In this document: positions 27,215 to 36,301 of the stretch, piece after piece
Layout of the letters: every line of letters begins with the position of its first letter
Position numbering within the stretch: position 1 is the stretch's first letter
Source of the DNA: Bradyrhizobium sp. Ash2021
GTDB lineage: Bacteria > Pseudomonadota > Alphaproteobacteria > Rhizobiales > Xanthobacteraceae
Assembly: GCF_031202265.1 (NCBI RefSeq)
Contig: NZ_CP100604.1
Span: 372,001 to 436,000 of the forward strand
Direction: 5' to 3'
DNA: 64,000 nt
The notes under the pieces: generated by a model
What the model saw: the letters and a program-made list of their open reading frames with translations, nothing else
Database searches by the model: none
What the model was told of the DNA's origin: nothing
Position numbers and translations under genes: made by a program

Positions 27215-27601
27215 TCAATACAGCGGGAACGTCGTCGGATAATAGCCGCCAAGGTCCGACGGCGGGTTGAGCGGCTGGCGGTCGATCGGGCGGTTGCGGT
27301 TCTCGCGCGCGAACGACGGGTAGCCGATCGCCGGCGGGAAGGCGTAGTCGGTGAACTTGCGGTCGCCCGGCAAAACTTCGGTGCCGGCGTCAAGCCACGA
27401 GCGCGTGGTGATGTAGACTCGGGTGCGAGGCCCCTGCTGGTAGGACCGGTTGGGACCATTCGCGCCGTAATAAGGGCGACCGTCCTTGTCATACTGATGC
27501 TTGGTCTGCGCGCTGGCCGGGGTAACGCTAAATCCAACTACAACGACCGCTGCTGCAGCGAACACCGCGAGCTTGCTCGCAGCAGTGAATTTCCAAGTCA
27601 T
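27215..27601 (-). CDS. Small exported hypothetical protein
   Basis: About 128 residues from ATG 27601 (MTWKFTAASKL). A signal peptide ends at PASA-Q around residue 31. The mature part is rich in Tyr, Pro, Gly and Arg (DGRPYYGANGPNRSY; GYYPTTFPLY at the end) and looks unstructured. Such secreted Y/P/G-rich proteins are common in Bradyrhizobium. No function is known. Confidence 0.65.
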   Translation of the reverse strand: MTWKFTAASKLAVFAAAAVVVVGFSVTPASAQTKHQYDKDGRPYYGANGPNRSYQQGPRTRVYITTRSWLDAGTEVLPGDRKFTDYAFPPAIGYPSFARENRNRPIDRQPLNPPSDLGGYYPTTFPLY

Positions 27602-27790
27602 CGCATCCTCGTCATTTCGCCCTTTGGGGGCTCGCCGATCGCCAAAAGCCGATTGGCGCACATTGTAGCCGCGGCGAGCCTATCGGCACTAGGTCAATTG
27701 CGCCACACCGGATCACAATAATGTCGGGTGAAGCGAAAAAGTTGCATGAAAACCAGTATCTTGGCCGACGGAAACGCGTCAAAATAAAGG

Positions 27791-28648
27791 CTAGAAGGCG
27801 CCGCGCAACCGCGGGCTTTCAGCGCCGGTCACCCAATCCGCCGACAGGGCCGGCGCGGCCGAGAGCGAACAATCGCTGCGCCTGAGTTCGGCATGGGCAA
27901 ATAATTCGGCCAGTTTCGGGTCATTTCCGGCGGTCAGCAGCACCAGCCGGTTCAGCATGCAGGAAATCGCGGCGCGGCGGGCCGCCAAATTATCGCCCTG
28001 GCACGACCAGCCGGAGATCCGGAAATTGGGATCATCGACGCGTTTGATGTATCCGAGGCAGGAGCGTGCGGTATCCACGCCGCCGACGAGGCGAAGCAGG
28101 GTCACGGTGCCGAACTTGCTGTCGATGATGCCGGCGGCCTCAAGCTGGCGCGTGCCTTCCGAATCCATTCGCGCGGCGATTTCGGCGATCGCGGGTCCCG
28201 CCTGATTCAATCCGCCGCCCGGACGGTAGATTTCGAGTTCGGCAATCGGCCTTTGGCCCTGAGCGGTCCAGCGGAACAGGTCCTTGCGGCCGCCCTCGGG
28301 ATGCCGAAAAATCGCGTAAGCCTCTGTCTTATCTTGCGAATCGAATCCGCTGATGGCGAACGCCGTCGCCGCACGGCTGGCCAGGCTCCAGCTACCCCTT
28401 GCGGGGGGCTCCATCGCCACCGCATCCGGCAACTGTTCCCAGAAATAGATGCCGCCGATGGCAAGCAGCGCCAGCATCACCACATAGGCAATCAGCCGCG
28501 CCAGCGTGCCGCAGACTTCGTCGGTGAAGCTGGTGAGCGCCGGGTGAATTCTGGTCGTATAATGGAAATTGGCCGGATCGGCCTCAAACGAATGCATCAA
28601 ACGCCCAAACGCTAAGGTCAAACGTTGTCTTAAGCGCGTTTCTCGCAT
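27791..28648 (-). CDS. Membrane-anchored hypothetical protein
   Basis: Up to 285 residues; an internal ATG 17 codons later (MHSFEADPANFHY) is an alternative start. One membrane helix lies at about residues 50-70 (IAYVVMLALLAIGGIYFW), followed by a ~200-residue extracytoplasmic domain with four cysteines, including SCLGYIKR and SGWSCQGDN, that could form disulfides. It is divergent from asd by 66 bp. I recognise no family with a known function. Confidence 0.75.
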   Translation of the reverse strand: MRETRLRQRLTLAFGRLMHSFEADPANFHYTTRIHPALTSFTDEVCGTLARLIAYVVMLALLAIGGIYFWEQLPDAVAMEPPARGSWSLASRAATAFAISGFDSQDKTEAYAIFRHPEGGRKDLFRWTAQGQRPIAELEIYRPGGGLNQAGPAIAEIAARMDSEGTRQLEAAGIIDSKFGTVTLLRLVGGVDTARSCLGYIKRVDDPNFRISGWSCQGDNLAARRAAISCMLNRLVLLTAGNDPKLAELFAHAELRRSDCSLSAAPALSADWVTGAESPRLRGAF

Positions 28649-28714
28649 AGAAGCGCTGCCTTCTCCCTTTCCGCGGCTGGCGGAGGCGAGCCATTTTTCT
28701 TCGGAGAGTGAACG

Positions 28715-29749
28715 ATGGGTTACAAAGTCGCGCTGGTCGGAGCGACCGGCAATGTCGGGCGGGAAATGCTCAACATTCTCGACGAACGTAAATTCCCCGC
28801 CGACGAGGTGGTGGCGCTGGCGTCACGCCGCAGCGTGGGCGTGGAAGTTTCGTATGGCGACCGCACCCTGAAGGTCAAAGCGCTCGAGCATTACGATTTC
28901 TCCGACGTCGATATCTGCCTGATGTCGGCGGGCGGCGCGGTGTCGAAGGAATGGTCGCCGAAGATCGGCGCCGCCGGCGCGGTCGTGATCGACAATTCGT
29001 CGGCCTGGCGGATGGACCCGGATGTGCCGCTGATCGTGCCCGAAGTGAACGCGGATGCGGTCGGTGGCTTCACCAGGAAGAACATCATCGCCAATCCGAA
29101 TTGCTCGACCGCGCAGCTCGTTGTCGCGCTGAAGCCGCTGCACGACAAGGCCACCATCAAGCGCGTCGTGGTCGCGACCTATCAGTCGGTCTCGGGCGCC
29201 GGCAAGGACGCGATGGACGAACTGTTTTCGCAGACCAAGGCCGTCTATACCAACAGCGAACTGATCAACAAGAAATTCCCCAAGCGTATCGCCTTCAACG
29301 TCATCCCCGAGATCGACGTGTTCATGGAGGACGGCTACACCAAGGAAGAGTGGAAGATGATGATGGAGACCAAGAAGATTCTTGATCCCAAAATCAGGCT
29401 GACCGCGACCTGCGTGCGGGTGCCGGTGTTCGTCGGCCACTCCGAAGCCGTCAATATCGAATTCGAAAATCCGATCACCGCCGATGAAGCGCGCGACATC
29501 CTGCGCAACGCGCCGGGTTGCCTCGTGATCGACAAGCACGAGCCCGGCGGCTACGTCACGCCCTACGAGGCGGCCGGCGAGGACGCGACCTATATCAGCC
29601 GCATCCGCGAGGACAATACCGTTGAAAACGGCCTGTCGCTGTGGTGCGTCTCGGACAACCTGCGCAAGGGCGCCGCGCTGAACGCGGTGCAGATCGCCGA
29701 ATGCCTGATCAACCGCAAGCTGATCAGCGCCAAGAAAAGGGCGGCGTAA
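28715..29749 (+). CDS. asd: Aspartate-semialdehyde dehydrogenase
   Basis: A 344-residue enzyme that reduces aspartyl phosphate with NADPH, feeding lysine/diaminopimelate, threonine and methionine synthesis. It shows VALVGATGNVGREML for NADP binding, the catalytic cysteine in NPNCSTAQLV, and RVPVFVGHSEAV with the late active-site histidine. CGGAGAG precedes the ATG. dapF of the same branch lies at 47579 in this window. Confidence 0.97.
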   Translation: MGYKVALVGATGNVGREMLNILDERKFPADEVVALASRRSVGVEVSYGDRTLKVKALEHYDFSDVDICLMSAGGAVSKEWSPKIGAAGAVVIDNSSAWRMDPDVPLIVPEVNADAVGGFTRKNIIANPNCSTAQLVVALKPLHDKATIKRVVVATYQSVSGAGKDAMDELFSQTKAVYTNSELINKKFPKRIAFNVIPEIDVFMEDGYTKEEWKMMMETKKILDPKIRLTATCVRVPVFVGHSEAVNIEFENPITADEARDILRNAPGCLVIDKHEPGGYVTPYEAAGEDATYISRIREDNTVENGLSLWCVSDNLRKGAALNAVQIAECLINRKLISAKKRAA

Positions 29750-29773
29750 GCTGAAGGCTGGCCCCGTTCGGTG

Positions 29774-30949
29774 TCATAATGGAAGTCCGCGCTGAACAAA
29801 AACGGCGCGGATTTGTGATTTATGGGTGGGGTCGAGATCGAAAAGCTTTCGCACGAAACTTGCGCCGTTGTCGGCCTTGACTTCGTCGGGTTTGAGCTTG
29901 AACCACGCGTCGAACAGCAGTTTGTCGGCGGCGCTTTGCCCCAGAATCATCCGCAGCTCCCAAAAGGCGCCTCCCCAAACTTGAGTGCCGTCGTTCATCG
30001 CGGATGAGACCGTTGGCCGCAGTTCGGAAAATTGCCGCTTCTTTACCAAGTCCCACGAGGATGAAGTTGGGCTGGGGTTTGGATTTCCAAGGTAGCTGCA
30101 AGGGAAATACCAGGCCAAGCCGGATTCGATGGCATAATAGGTTGCCAAGACGGAATTCGGATCGTTGGGCATTCCCGACGAATATAGCACGTGGTGCATA
30201 TACTCACGATTAACGACGGCCGAATCGCCGACATATTTGGCGTCGATCACCATCATTCGTTTTTCGGGATCGTAGTATGCGATAGCTCCGACCTCTATCT
30301 GATCTCGAATGTCAAAACTGAGCGAACCGGTCGTGCCCCGATAGCCGAGGCCTTTCACGTAGTCTTGAAACTTCGCGAAGGAAGCTTCCAGGCGGCCTCG
30401 CGCTTCGGCGGATATCTTCGACGTCGGCGTAAATCCCAGCTTTTCGCCGATAACGTCCACTTTCTTCGAAAGAGTTTTTACCTGCTCGCCTAACGCTGCC
30501 GTATCGGCGAACTGGTCGCGTAGTTTTTGATACTCGCCAGCAAGAGAATCGCCTTCCGATTTTAGCTTTGCCGCGCCCTCCTGCGCCTTCGCCAGCTGGG
30601 CGGTGGCATCCGTTTTGGCCTTGTCCACCTGCTTAGAAAAATCGGTGTACGTCTTTATACCGAGGACACCTAAAATCAGGAGTAGAAGTCCAATTGGAAT
30701 CCCGACAAAGAAGGCGAACAGCTTCGCCCAATCCGATAATCTGCTGACAATGGCTTGAGTGGTTTCAATTTCGACGACCTTTTGATCTTTGTAATGCTGC
30801 TCGATAATCTCGTGCACCTGGTCGCGAAGGGTCGAGTTCATTAGCTCCTTGATCGCGCCGATCGCGGGGTCGAGAGGTCCGCCACAATCGCCGCAAAATT
30901 TCTGGCCGTCAGCATTCTGTGCCTTGCACCGAGCGCATTCAATCATCAT
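29774..30949 (-). CDS. Zinc-ribbon, membrane, coiled-coil protein with a degenerate gluzincin-like domain
   Basis: About 391 residues from ATG 30949. The N-terminus has a zinc ribbon of two CxxC pairs (C5/C8 and C19/C22). One membrane helix lies at about 80-101 and a coiled coil at about 105-180. The C-terminal domain has VVNREYMHHVLY, where R248-E249-x-x-H252 matches a HExxH zinc site except that the first histidine is arginine. The segment ESGLAWYF with E275 follows 23 residues later, the spacing of the third gluzincin ligand, and GAFWELRMILG comes after. It may be an inactive peptidase relative. The stop lies 25 bp from the asd stop. Confidence 0.7.
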   Translation of the reverse strand: MMIECARCKAQNADGQKFCGDCGGPLDPAIGAIKELMNSTLRDQVHEIIEQHYKDQKVVEIETTQAIVSRLSDWAKLFAFFVGIPIGLLLLILGVLGIKTYTDFSKQVDKAKTDATAQLAKAQEGAAKLKSEGDSLAGEYQKLRDQFADTAALGEQVKTLSKKVDVIGEKLGFTPTSKISAEARGRLEASFAKFQDYVKGLGYRGTTGSLSFDIRDQIEVGAIAYYDPEKRMMVIDAKYVGDSAVVNREYMHHVLYSSGMPNDPNSVLATYYAIESGLAWYFPCSYLGNPNPSPTSSSWDLVKKRQFSELRPTVSSAMNDGTQVWGGAFWELRMILGQSAADKLLFDAWFKLKPDEVKADNGASFVRKLFDLDPTHKSQIRAVFVQRGLPL

Positions 30950-31080
30950 ACCTACCCCAAACAATGTCGCGCGCAATCCTTTGGTGGTTGTTCGTCACGT
31001 CCTCAATCTAAGCAAGAATGACGCGCTTCATCATTCTTGTCACTACATAAGACCGAGAAACCCGGGAGCCAAAACCGCAA

Positions 31081-31624
31081 TGACCGATCAGCCGGCTCCC
31101 TATCGGCCCAATCCAAAGCTGAAGCGCATCGAGAACGGCTTCGAAAGCCTGATCTTCAACAGCCGCTGGCTGATGGCGCCGTTTTATCTCGGCCTCGTCG
31201 TCAGCCTCGCAGTGTTGCTGCTGCAATTCTGCATGGTGCTGTGGGAGTTCATCGTCCACGCGCCGGGCTCCGGGGAATCCGACATCATCCTTGGCGTGCT
31301 GTCGCTGATCGACATCTCCCTAACCGGCAATCTGATCCTGATCGTGGTGTTTTCCGGTTACGAGAATTTCGTCTCGAAAATCGATCCCGGCGGCCATCCG
31401 GACTGGCCGGATTGGATGACCAAGGTCAATTTCGGCGGCTTGAAGCAGAAGCTGCTGGCCTCGATCGTCGCGATTTCCGCGATTCAGGTGCTGAAGGCCT
31501 TCATGAACATCGATGCCCCTCGAAGCTGGCCTGGCTGGTCGGCGTGCATCTGGTGTTTGTGGTCTCGGCGTTCATGCTGGCGATGTCCGACCGCTGGAGC
31601 GGCGGCGATCACGGCGGCGAGTAG
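31081..31624 (+). pseudogene. YqhA/UPF0114 (TIGR00645) membrane protein, frameshifted near its end
   Basis: The frame from ATG 31081 reads as a UPF0114 protein with three or four membrane helices (WLMAPFYLGLVVSLAVLLLQ; LIDISLTGNLILIVVFSGYENFV). At about 31514-31520, in a run of four C, the frame is lost after AFMNIDAP. The expected ending SKLAWLVGVHLVFVVSAFML and DRWSGGDHGGE is found in the next frame, stopping at 31624. One added base restores a protein of about 180 residues. Without it the frame runs on to 31835 over the carbonic anhydrase gene with nonsense sequence. Confidence 0.75.
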
Positions 31625-31632
31625 CGAGTTCG

Positions 31633-32295
31633 CTATTCGCTCGCCTGCAGCTCTTCCCGCGCGCTGCGGAATTCCTTCGCCGCCGGATCGAGCACGAACA
31701 GCGAGCCTTCGGCCACGCCGAAATAGGCGCCGTGCAAATTCATCTCGCCGCGCTCGACGAGGGCGCGGACGAACGGAAACGTCATCAAATTCTCCAGGCT
31801 TCGGAAGATCGCGGCCTTCTCGATCCGGACCGTGAACTCCTGCATCGTTTCGCGCTCGCGCTGCTCGACGACCTCGCCGGGCTTGATGAACATCGACATC
31901 CAGCGGCCGATGAAGTCGCCCGGCGACAACGGCTCGATATTGTCGATGAAGGCACGGATGCCGCCGCACTGGGCGTGGCCGAGCACCACGATATGTTTGA
32001 TACGCAGCACCGAGACCGCGTATTCCAGCGCGGCCGAAACGCCGTGCGCGCCGCCGTCGGGCTGATAGACCGGAACCAGATTGGCGACGTTGCGCACCAC
32101 GAACAGCTCACCGGGGCCCGCATCGAAGATCACTTCCGGCGACACCCGGGAATCGCAGCAGCCGATCACCATCACTTCCGGCGATTGGCCGCGTTCCGAC
32201 AGTTCGCGGTAGCGCGTCTGCTCGGTCGGCAGCCGCTGTGTCGTGAAGGCCCGGTAGCCGTCGATAAGGTGTTGCGGGAATGATGCCATCGCCAT
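31633..32295 (-). CDS. Beta-class carbonic anhydrase
   Basis: A 220-residue zinc enzyme interconverting CO2 and bicarbonate. The zinc ligands and catalytic dyad are in VIGCCDSRVSPEV and VLGHAQCGGIRAF. Its length is normal for a bacterial beta enzyme. An ATG two codons later is an alternative start. It is convergent with the frameshifted YqhA gene (8-bp gap) and divergent from a CitE-like lyase. Confidence 0.95.
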   Translation of the reverse strand: MAMASFPQHLIDGYRAFTTQRLPTEQTRYRELSERGQSPEVMVIGCCDSRVSPEVIFDAGPGELFVVRNVANLVPVYQPDGGAHGVSAALEYAVSVLRIKHIVVLGHAQCGGIRAFIDNIEPLSPGDFIGRWMSMFIKPGEVVEQRERETMQEFTVRIEKAAIFRSLENLMTFPFVRALVERGEMNLHGAYFGVAEGSLFVLDPAAKEFRSAREELQASE

Positions 32296-32442
32296 GCCTA
32301 ACCATAAGCCGATGACAGGAACAAGGCTTTCGGACCGGAAGCCGAAATGTTAGGGGCATAGTCCGGAAACGGGCGGCGATTTCCCGACAAGATCGTGCCC
32401 AAACAATAAGCTTTGTTCAAAAAAACCCCGAGGAACCAGCCC

Positions 32443-33321
32443 ATGATCCGTCCGCGCCGCAGCCTGTTGTTCATGCCGGGATCCAACGCGCGGGCGCTGG
32501 AAAAAGCGCGCAACCTGCCGGCTGACGGCATCATCCTCGACCTCGAGGATTCGGTGGCGCCGGACGGCAAGGCGCTGGCCCGCGACCAGATCGCCAAGGC
32601 GGTCGCCGCAAGAGGTTTTGGCAAACGCGAGGTGCTGATCCGGGTCAACAGCCTGGACACACCATGGTGGGTCGATGACGTGACCATGGCAGGCCAGGCC
32701 CGGCCCGACGGCATCCTGGTTCCCAAGATTTCCAGCGTGGCGGACCTCAACGCCGTCGCCGACCGGCTCAGCGACATCAACGCGGACCCGTCGATCCGGG
32801 TCTGGGCGATGATCGAGACCGCACGCGCGGTGTTGGACGCGGATCAATTGGCCGCCGCGGCCAAGGATCCGAAGACAAGGCTGGCGGGCTTCGTGTTCGG
32901 GCCGAACGACATTTCGCGGGAGACGCGGATACGCATGCAGCCCGGCCGCGCCGCGATGATCCCGATGATCACCCATTGCATCCTGGCGACGCGGGCGCAT
33001 GGCCTCGAAATCCTCGACGGACCCTACAGCGATATTAGCAACATCGACGGCTTTGCCACAGAATGCGCGCAGGGCCGCGACCTCGGCTTCGACGGCAAGA
33101 CGCTGATTCATCCGAGCCACATCCAGGCCTGCAACGCGATCTTCACGCCGCCCGCCGAAGAAGTCGCAGAGGCGCGCAAGATCATCGCGGCGTTCGAGCA
33201 GCCCGAGAACGCCACCCGCGGCGCGATCCAGCTTGACGGGCGGATGGTGGAACGCCTGCACGCCGATATGGCCAAGCGTACGATCGCGATCGCAGATGCG
33301 ATTACGGCGATGGGACATTAG
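32443..33321 (+). CDS. HpcH/HpaI-family CoA-ester lyase (CitE-like)
   Basis: About 292 residues, start at ATG 32443 after GAGGAA. RRSLLFMPGSNARALEKA, LDLEDSVAP, VRVNSLDTPW-like and WAMIETARAVLDAD are hallmarks of the citrate-lyase beta/malyl-CoA lyase barrel; the metal-binding acids are in the ETA and FGPNDIS segments. These enzymes cleave or form malyl-, citramalyl- or related CoA esters. The exact CoA ester is not decided by sequence alone. Confidence 0.88.
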   Translation: MIRPRRSLLFMPGSNARALEKARNLPADGIILDLEDSVAPDGKALARDQIAKAVAARGFGKREVLIRVNSLDTPWWVDDVTMAGQARPDGILVPKISSVADLNAVADRLSDINADPSIRVWAMIETARAVLDADQLAAAAKDPKTRLAGFVFGPNDISRETRIRMQPGRAAMIPMITHCILATRAHGLEILDGPYSDISNIDGFATECAQGRDLGFDGKTLIHPSHIQACNAIFTPPAEEVAEARKIIAAFEQPENATRGAIQLDGRMVERLHADMAKRTIAIADAITAMGH

Positions 33322-33330
33322 GCTCGCATC

Positions 33331-33474
33331 GCTCTTCCCTTCTCCCCTTGTGGGAGAAGGTGGCGTGGACGCAGTCCGCGCCGGATGAGGGGTCTCTATC
33401 CGCGGAGACAGACCCCTCACCCGTCGCCTCACTTCGTGAGGCGCCACCCTCTCCCACAAGGGGAGAGGGGAAGA
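33331..33474. repeat. Long palindromic repeat, family F
   Basis: CTTCTCCCCTTGTGGGAGAAG is mirrored by CTCTCCCACAAGGGGAGAG at the far end; the centre holds GAGGGGTCT.../AGACCCCTC arms and a TCACTTCGTGA tip. It fills the convergent junction between the lyase and glycosyltransferase genes. Confidence 0.9.
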
Positions 33475-33489
33475 AGCGTCGCGAACGTC

Positions 33490-34281
33490 TCAGCGTGTGC
33501 CAAATCGTTCCGCCGCCCATGCATACAGGCTGCCCGCAATAGGCTTCTGCCCGCCGCGGCCTTTTGGCGAGACGTGCAGGCCGATGATTGCGGGGTCGGC
33601 AATCAACTTCGAAAAATCCGTTGGTTCGAAAAATAATCTCGGTTCGGCATGCACCGCGTAAAACGATTGCTTCGGCAATGCGTGCTGCAACTCGCCGGCG
33701 CGGCGGGCGAGCGCGGTAAGCGCGGCCGGACCAAAGATCGCGACGCGAATGTCGGAGAGGCGGTTCGATCCACCGCCCAAGCGCCGCAGCGCGAAGGTGA
33801 GGCGGTGGCGCAGCGCCAGCCAGTCCAGAGTCAGTTCGTCCCGCGCCAGCAGGTTTTCGAACGCCGTCACGATTGGATCGCGGGGCGGCAGATACAAAAC
33901 CGAATTGCCGAGCTGGCGCGGCCGCTCCCAGGCGAAATAGGGTTTTGTCACATCAAGCTCGACCGGTTTCAGCAGCAGCACGTCGGCATCGAGCCACAGG
34001 CCGGTGTTCTCGGCCATCAGCCGCATCCGGAAAAAATCGCTGAATTGCAATGTGGTCCAGTCGCGCCACGAACCGTCCGGCTGCGGTGGGCGCAGCCGTT
34101 CGGAAAATGCGTGCGGCAGGATCGCCTCGGCCTCGGCATTGCCGACGCCGTCGGGCAGGCCCGGGATGGTATCGAAGCTGTAAACGGTGACCTTGTGGCC
34201 GGCGGCGACCTGCGATCGCAGGCAGGTTTGCCGGAGCCTGTCGAGCGGCCCATGCCAGAAGGTGACGACGTCAGGACGCAT
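33490..34281 (-). CDS. Glycosyltransferase with DXD motif (GT32-like)
   Basis: A 263-residue protein. The TFWHGPLDRLRQTCLRSQVA start and the GLWLDADVLLLKPVE segment, which contains the metal-binding DAD, fit the sugar-binding DXD glycosyltransferases seen in capsule and LPS loci. It has no signal peptide, so it probably acts at the cytoplasmic side. It lies 29 bp upstream of leuD's 3' neighbour region without an evident functional link. Confidence 0.82.
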   Translation of the reverse strand: MRPDVVTFWHGPLDRLRQTCLRSQVAAGHKVTVYSFDTIPGLPDGVGNAEAEAILPHAFSERLRPPQPDGSWRDWTTLQFSDFFRMRLMAENTGLWLDADVLLLKPVELDVTKPYFAWERPRQLGNSVLYLPPRDPIVTAFENLLARDELTLDWLALRHRLTFALRRLGGGSNRLSDIRVAIFGPAALTALARRAGELQHALPKQSFYAVHAEPRLFFEPTDFSKLIADPAIIGLHVSPKGRGGQKPIAGSLYAWAAERFGTR

Positions 34282-34310
34282 GCGTCACCTTCCAGGAAGG
34301 GGTATTGGAA

Positions 34311-34916
34311 TTAAGCCCAGGCGCGCGCGGTCTTGGCCTTTTCCTCGTAGGCGTCGATCGAGGACTTCTTCTCCATGGTCAGCCCGATGTCGTCGAGGCC
34401 GTTGAGCAGGCAATGCTTGCGGAACGGATCGATCTCGAATTTCACCGTGCCGCCGTCGGGGCCGCGGATTTCCTGTTTGGCGAGGTCGATGGACAGCGTC
34501 GCGTTGGCGCCGCGCTCGGCGTCGTCGAACAATTTGTCGAGGTCGTCCTGGGTGACGCGGATCGGTAAAATGCCGTTCTTGAAGCAGTTGTTGTAGAAGA
34601 TGTCGCCGAACGAGGTCGAGATCACGCAGCGGATGCCGAAATCCAACAGCGCCCAGGGTGCATGCTCGCGGCTCGAGCCGCAGCCGAAATTGTCGCCGGC
34701 GACCAGCACCTTGGAATTCCGGTAGGCCGGCTTGTTGAGGATGAAGTCCGGATTCTCGCTGCCGTCATCCTTGTAGCGCTGCTCCGAGAACAGGCCCTTG
34801 CCGAGGCCGGTGCGCTTGATGGTTTTCAGATACTGCTTCGGGATGATCATGTCGGTGTCGACATTGATGATCTTCAACGGCGCCGCAACGCCTTCCAGTG
34901 TGGTGAACTTGTCCAT
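34311..34916 (-). CDS. leuD: 3-isopropylmalate dehydratase small subunit
   Basis: A 201-residue swivel-domain subunit that works with LeuC to isomerise isopropylmalate. It shows [14 protein letters not shown], the [18 protein letters not shown] segment of the substrate loop, and [18 protein letters not shown]. It is separated from leuC (37564-38970) by about 2.6 kb of small genes, although both are on the minus strand. Confidence 0.97.
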   Translation of the reverse strand: MDKFTTLEGVAAPLKIINVDTDMIIPKQYLKTIKRTGLGKGLFSEQRYKDDGSENPDFILNKPAYRNSKVLVAGDNFGCGSSREHAPWALLDFGIRCVISTSFGDIFYNNCFKNGILPIRVTQDDLDKLFDDAERGANATLSIDLAKQEIRGPDGGTVKFEIDPFRKHCLLNGLDDIGLTMEKKSSIDAYEEKAKTARAWA

Positions 34917-35000
34917 CGATGCACTTCCCGGCCAAATGAGGGGATAGGGGCCGCTATTTATCGCGAATGGGGCCCGGGCAAAAGGCTAATTTGCGCAATC

Positions 35001-35399
35001 CTAGCCTGCCCTTGCCTCGATCGCCTCCATATCGGCGTCCGACAGGCCGAAATGGTGGCCGATTTCATGGATCAGCACGTGGCGGACGATATGGCCCAGC
35101 GTCTCGTCGTGTTCGGCCCAGTAATCCAGGATCGGCCGGCGATACAGCCAGACCATGTTGGGCAGCCGGGCGATGTCGTCATTGCTGCGGAACGGCAGGC
35201 CGATGCCCTGGAACAGGCCGAGCAGGTCGAATTCGCTCTCGGCCTCCATCTCATCGAGGACCTCATCGGTCGGAAAATCATCGACGCGAATGATCACGCC
35301 TTCGCACAGGTCGCGAAAACCCTTCGGCAGGCGCTCAAATACCTCGTGCGCCATCGCCTCCATCTCGGCTAGCGAGGGCGCTTTTGCTGATGTCCACAT
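35001..35399 (-). CDS. Zincin-like metallopeptidase family protein (PF06262 type)
   Basis: A 132-residue cytoplasmic protein with the zinc motif HEIGHHFGLSD near its C-terminus (HExxH plus a third ligand D). The middle MVWLYRRPILDY and the acidic N-half EAMAHEVFERLP match the DUF1025/zincin-1 family. The biological substrate is unknown. Confidence 0.88.
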   Translation of the reverse strand: MWTSAKAPSLAEMEAMAHEVFERLPKGFRDLCEGVIIRVDDFPTDEVLDEMEAESEFDLLGLFQGIGLPFRSNDDIARLPNMVWLYRRPILDYWAEHDETLGHIVRHVLIHEIGHHFGLSDADMEAIEARAG

Positions 35400-35502
35400 G
35401 GGGCCTGTTTAGCCTGAGTTCGACAAGGACTCACGCACGCAGTTGACCTTGGCGCTGCAATCGGAGACGTTGCGGCCCGATAACGGGTTTATGGTGGGCG
35501 TC

Positions 35503-35829
35503 ATGAAGCGAATTGGGAAGGTTGCGCTATCGGCGGCTCTGGCGGGTTTCTTGCTGCCGGCGGCGGCCGCGCAGGCCCAGATGGCGCCGGCGGGGGTCCG
35601 GACCGCGCAGGCGTCGACGCCGGCGGTCACGGAGGCCTCCTCACAGCGCCGGCGTCCATTGCGGCGCGTGCCGATCTACCGCTCGAACCAATGGGAACCG
35701 GATGTCTATCCGCGCTACAACCCCGGCCCGAACGCCGTGCGCGACTGCACCGCGACCTATGTTCAGGAATACCGCCCGAGCGGCACCGTGATCACGCCGC
35801 GCATGAACTGCTACTGGCGTCCCGGCTAG
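35503..35829 (+). CDS. Small secreted hypothetical protein
   Basis: About 108 residues from ATG 35503 (MKRIGKVALSAALAGFLLPA). The signal peptide ends near AAAQA-Q. The mature part has two cysteines (VRDCTATYV and RMNCYWRPG), likely a disulfide, within a YNPGPNAVRDC...PSGTVITP motif repeatedly seen in small Bradyrhizobium exported proteins. Its TAG overlaps the stop of the minus-strand gene by 3 bases. Confidence 0.7.
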   Translation: MKRIGKVALSAALAGFLLPAAAAQAQMAPAGVRTAQASTPAVTEASSQRRRPLRRVPIYRSNQWEPDVYPRYNPGPNAVRDCTATYVQEYRPSGTVITPRMNCYWRPG

Positions 35830-36053
35830 TAGCGACCGCGCGCGGCGCCGATAAGCCCCGCGCCCACCACAATCGCCGACGCGCCATAGACGATGATCGC
35901 CATCGCCAGCTGGGTAAGAGGGCTGGCCGTTCCCATACCGCCGCCGGGGCCTTGTGACGCGAACGCTGTGTCGGTTGATAGCAAAACGGACATGGCCGGT
36001 ATCATGGCGGAGCCAGCCCGCGATATCCAATCGCGGATGCCTAAAGACGTCAT
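35826..36053 (-). CDS. Very small exported or membrane protein
   Basis: 75 residues from ATG 36053, with AGGAGATT upstream. A possible signal peptide ends near TAFA-S; after a Gly-rich QGPGGGMG linker comes one hydrophobic helix (LAMAIIVYGASAIVVGAGLIG) and a basic end. The layout is weakly reminiscent of VirB2/TrbC-type pilins, but only one mature helix is clear, and no secretion genes are nearby. Function unknown. Confidence 0.55.
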   Translation of the reverse strand: MTSLGIRDWISRAGSAMIPAMSVLLSTDTAFASQGPGGGMGTASPLTQLAMAIIVYGASAIVVGAGLIGAARGRY

Positions 36054-36301
36054 GACAATCTCCTGTGCCAACGAACTGCAGAAGATACGACGACAGTCTA
36101 CGCCGGTTTTAGCACACAGCGAAAATGTTGGCCGGAAATCGGAACGGGTTCGCCTGATCCGCATTCATCTTCACGGCGCTGTCGTTCACCCCACATTCAC
36201 GTCGCTTACCTCAGTCTGTGATCCGCATGGCGTCGATGCAGCTTACACGATGAGAGCTGTTCGGCGCCGACGTGACATCCGTGGACCCAAGGAGACTACA
36301 T

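Noticed and set aside
31625..31835. C-terminal extension of the YqhA frame
   Set aside because: It is out-of-frame translation over the carbonic anhydrase gene after the frameshift.
35826..36053. VirB2/TrbC pilin
   Set aside because: Only one clear mature helix and no conjugation or type IV secretion genes nearby; kept as an unknown small membrane protein.
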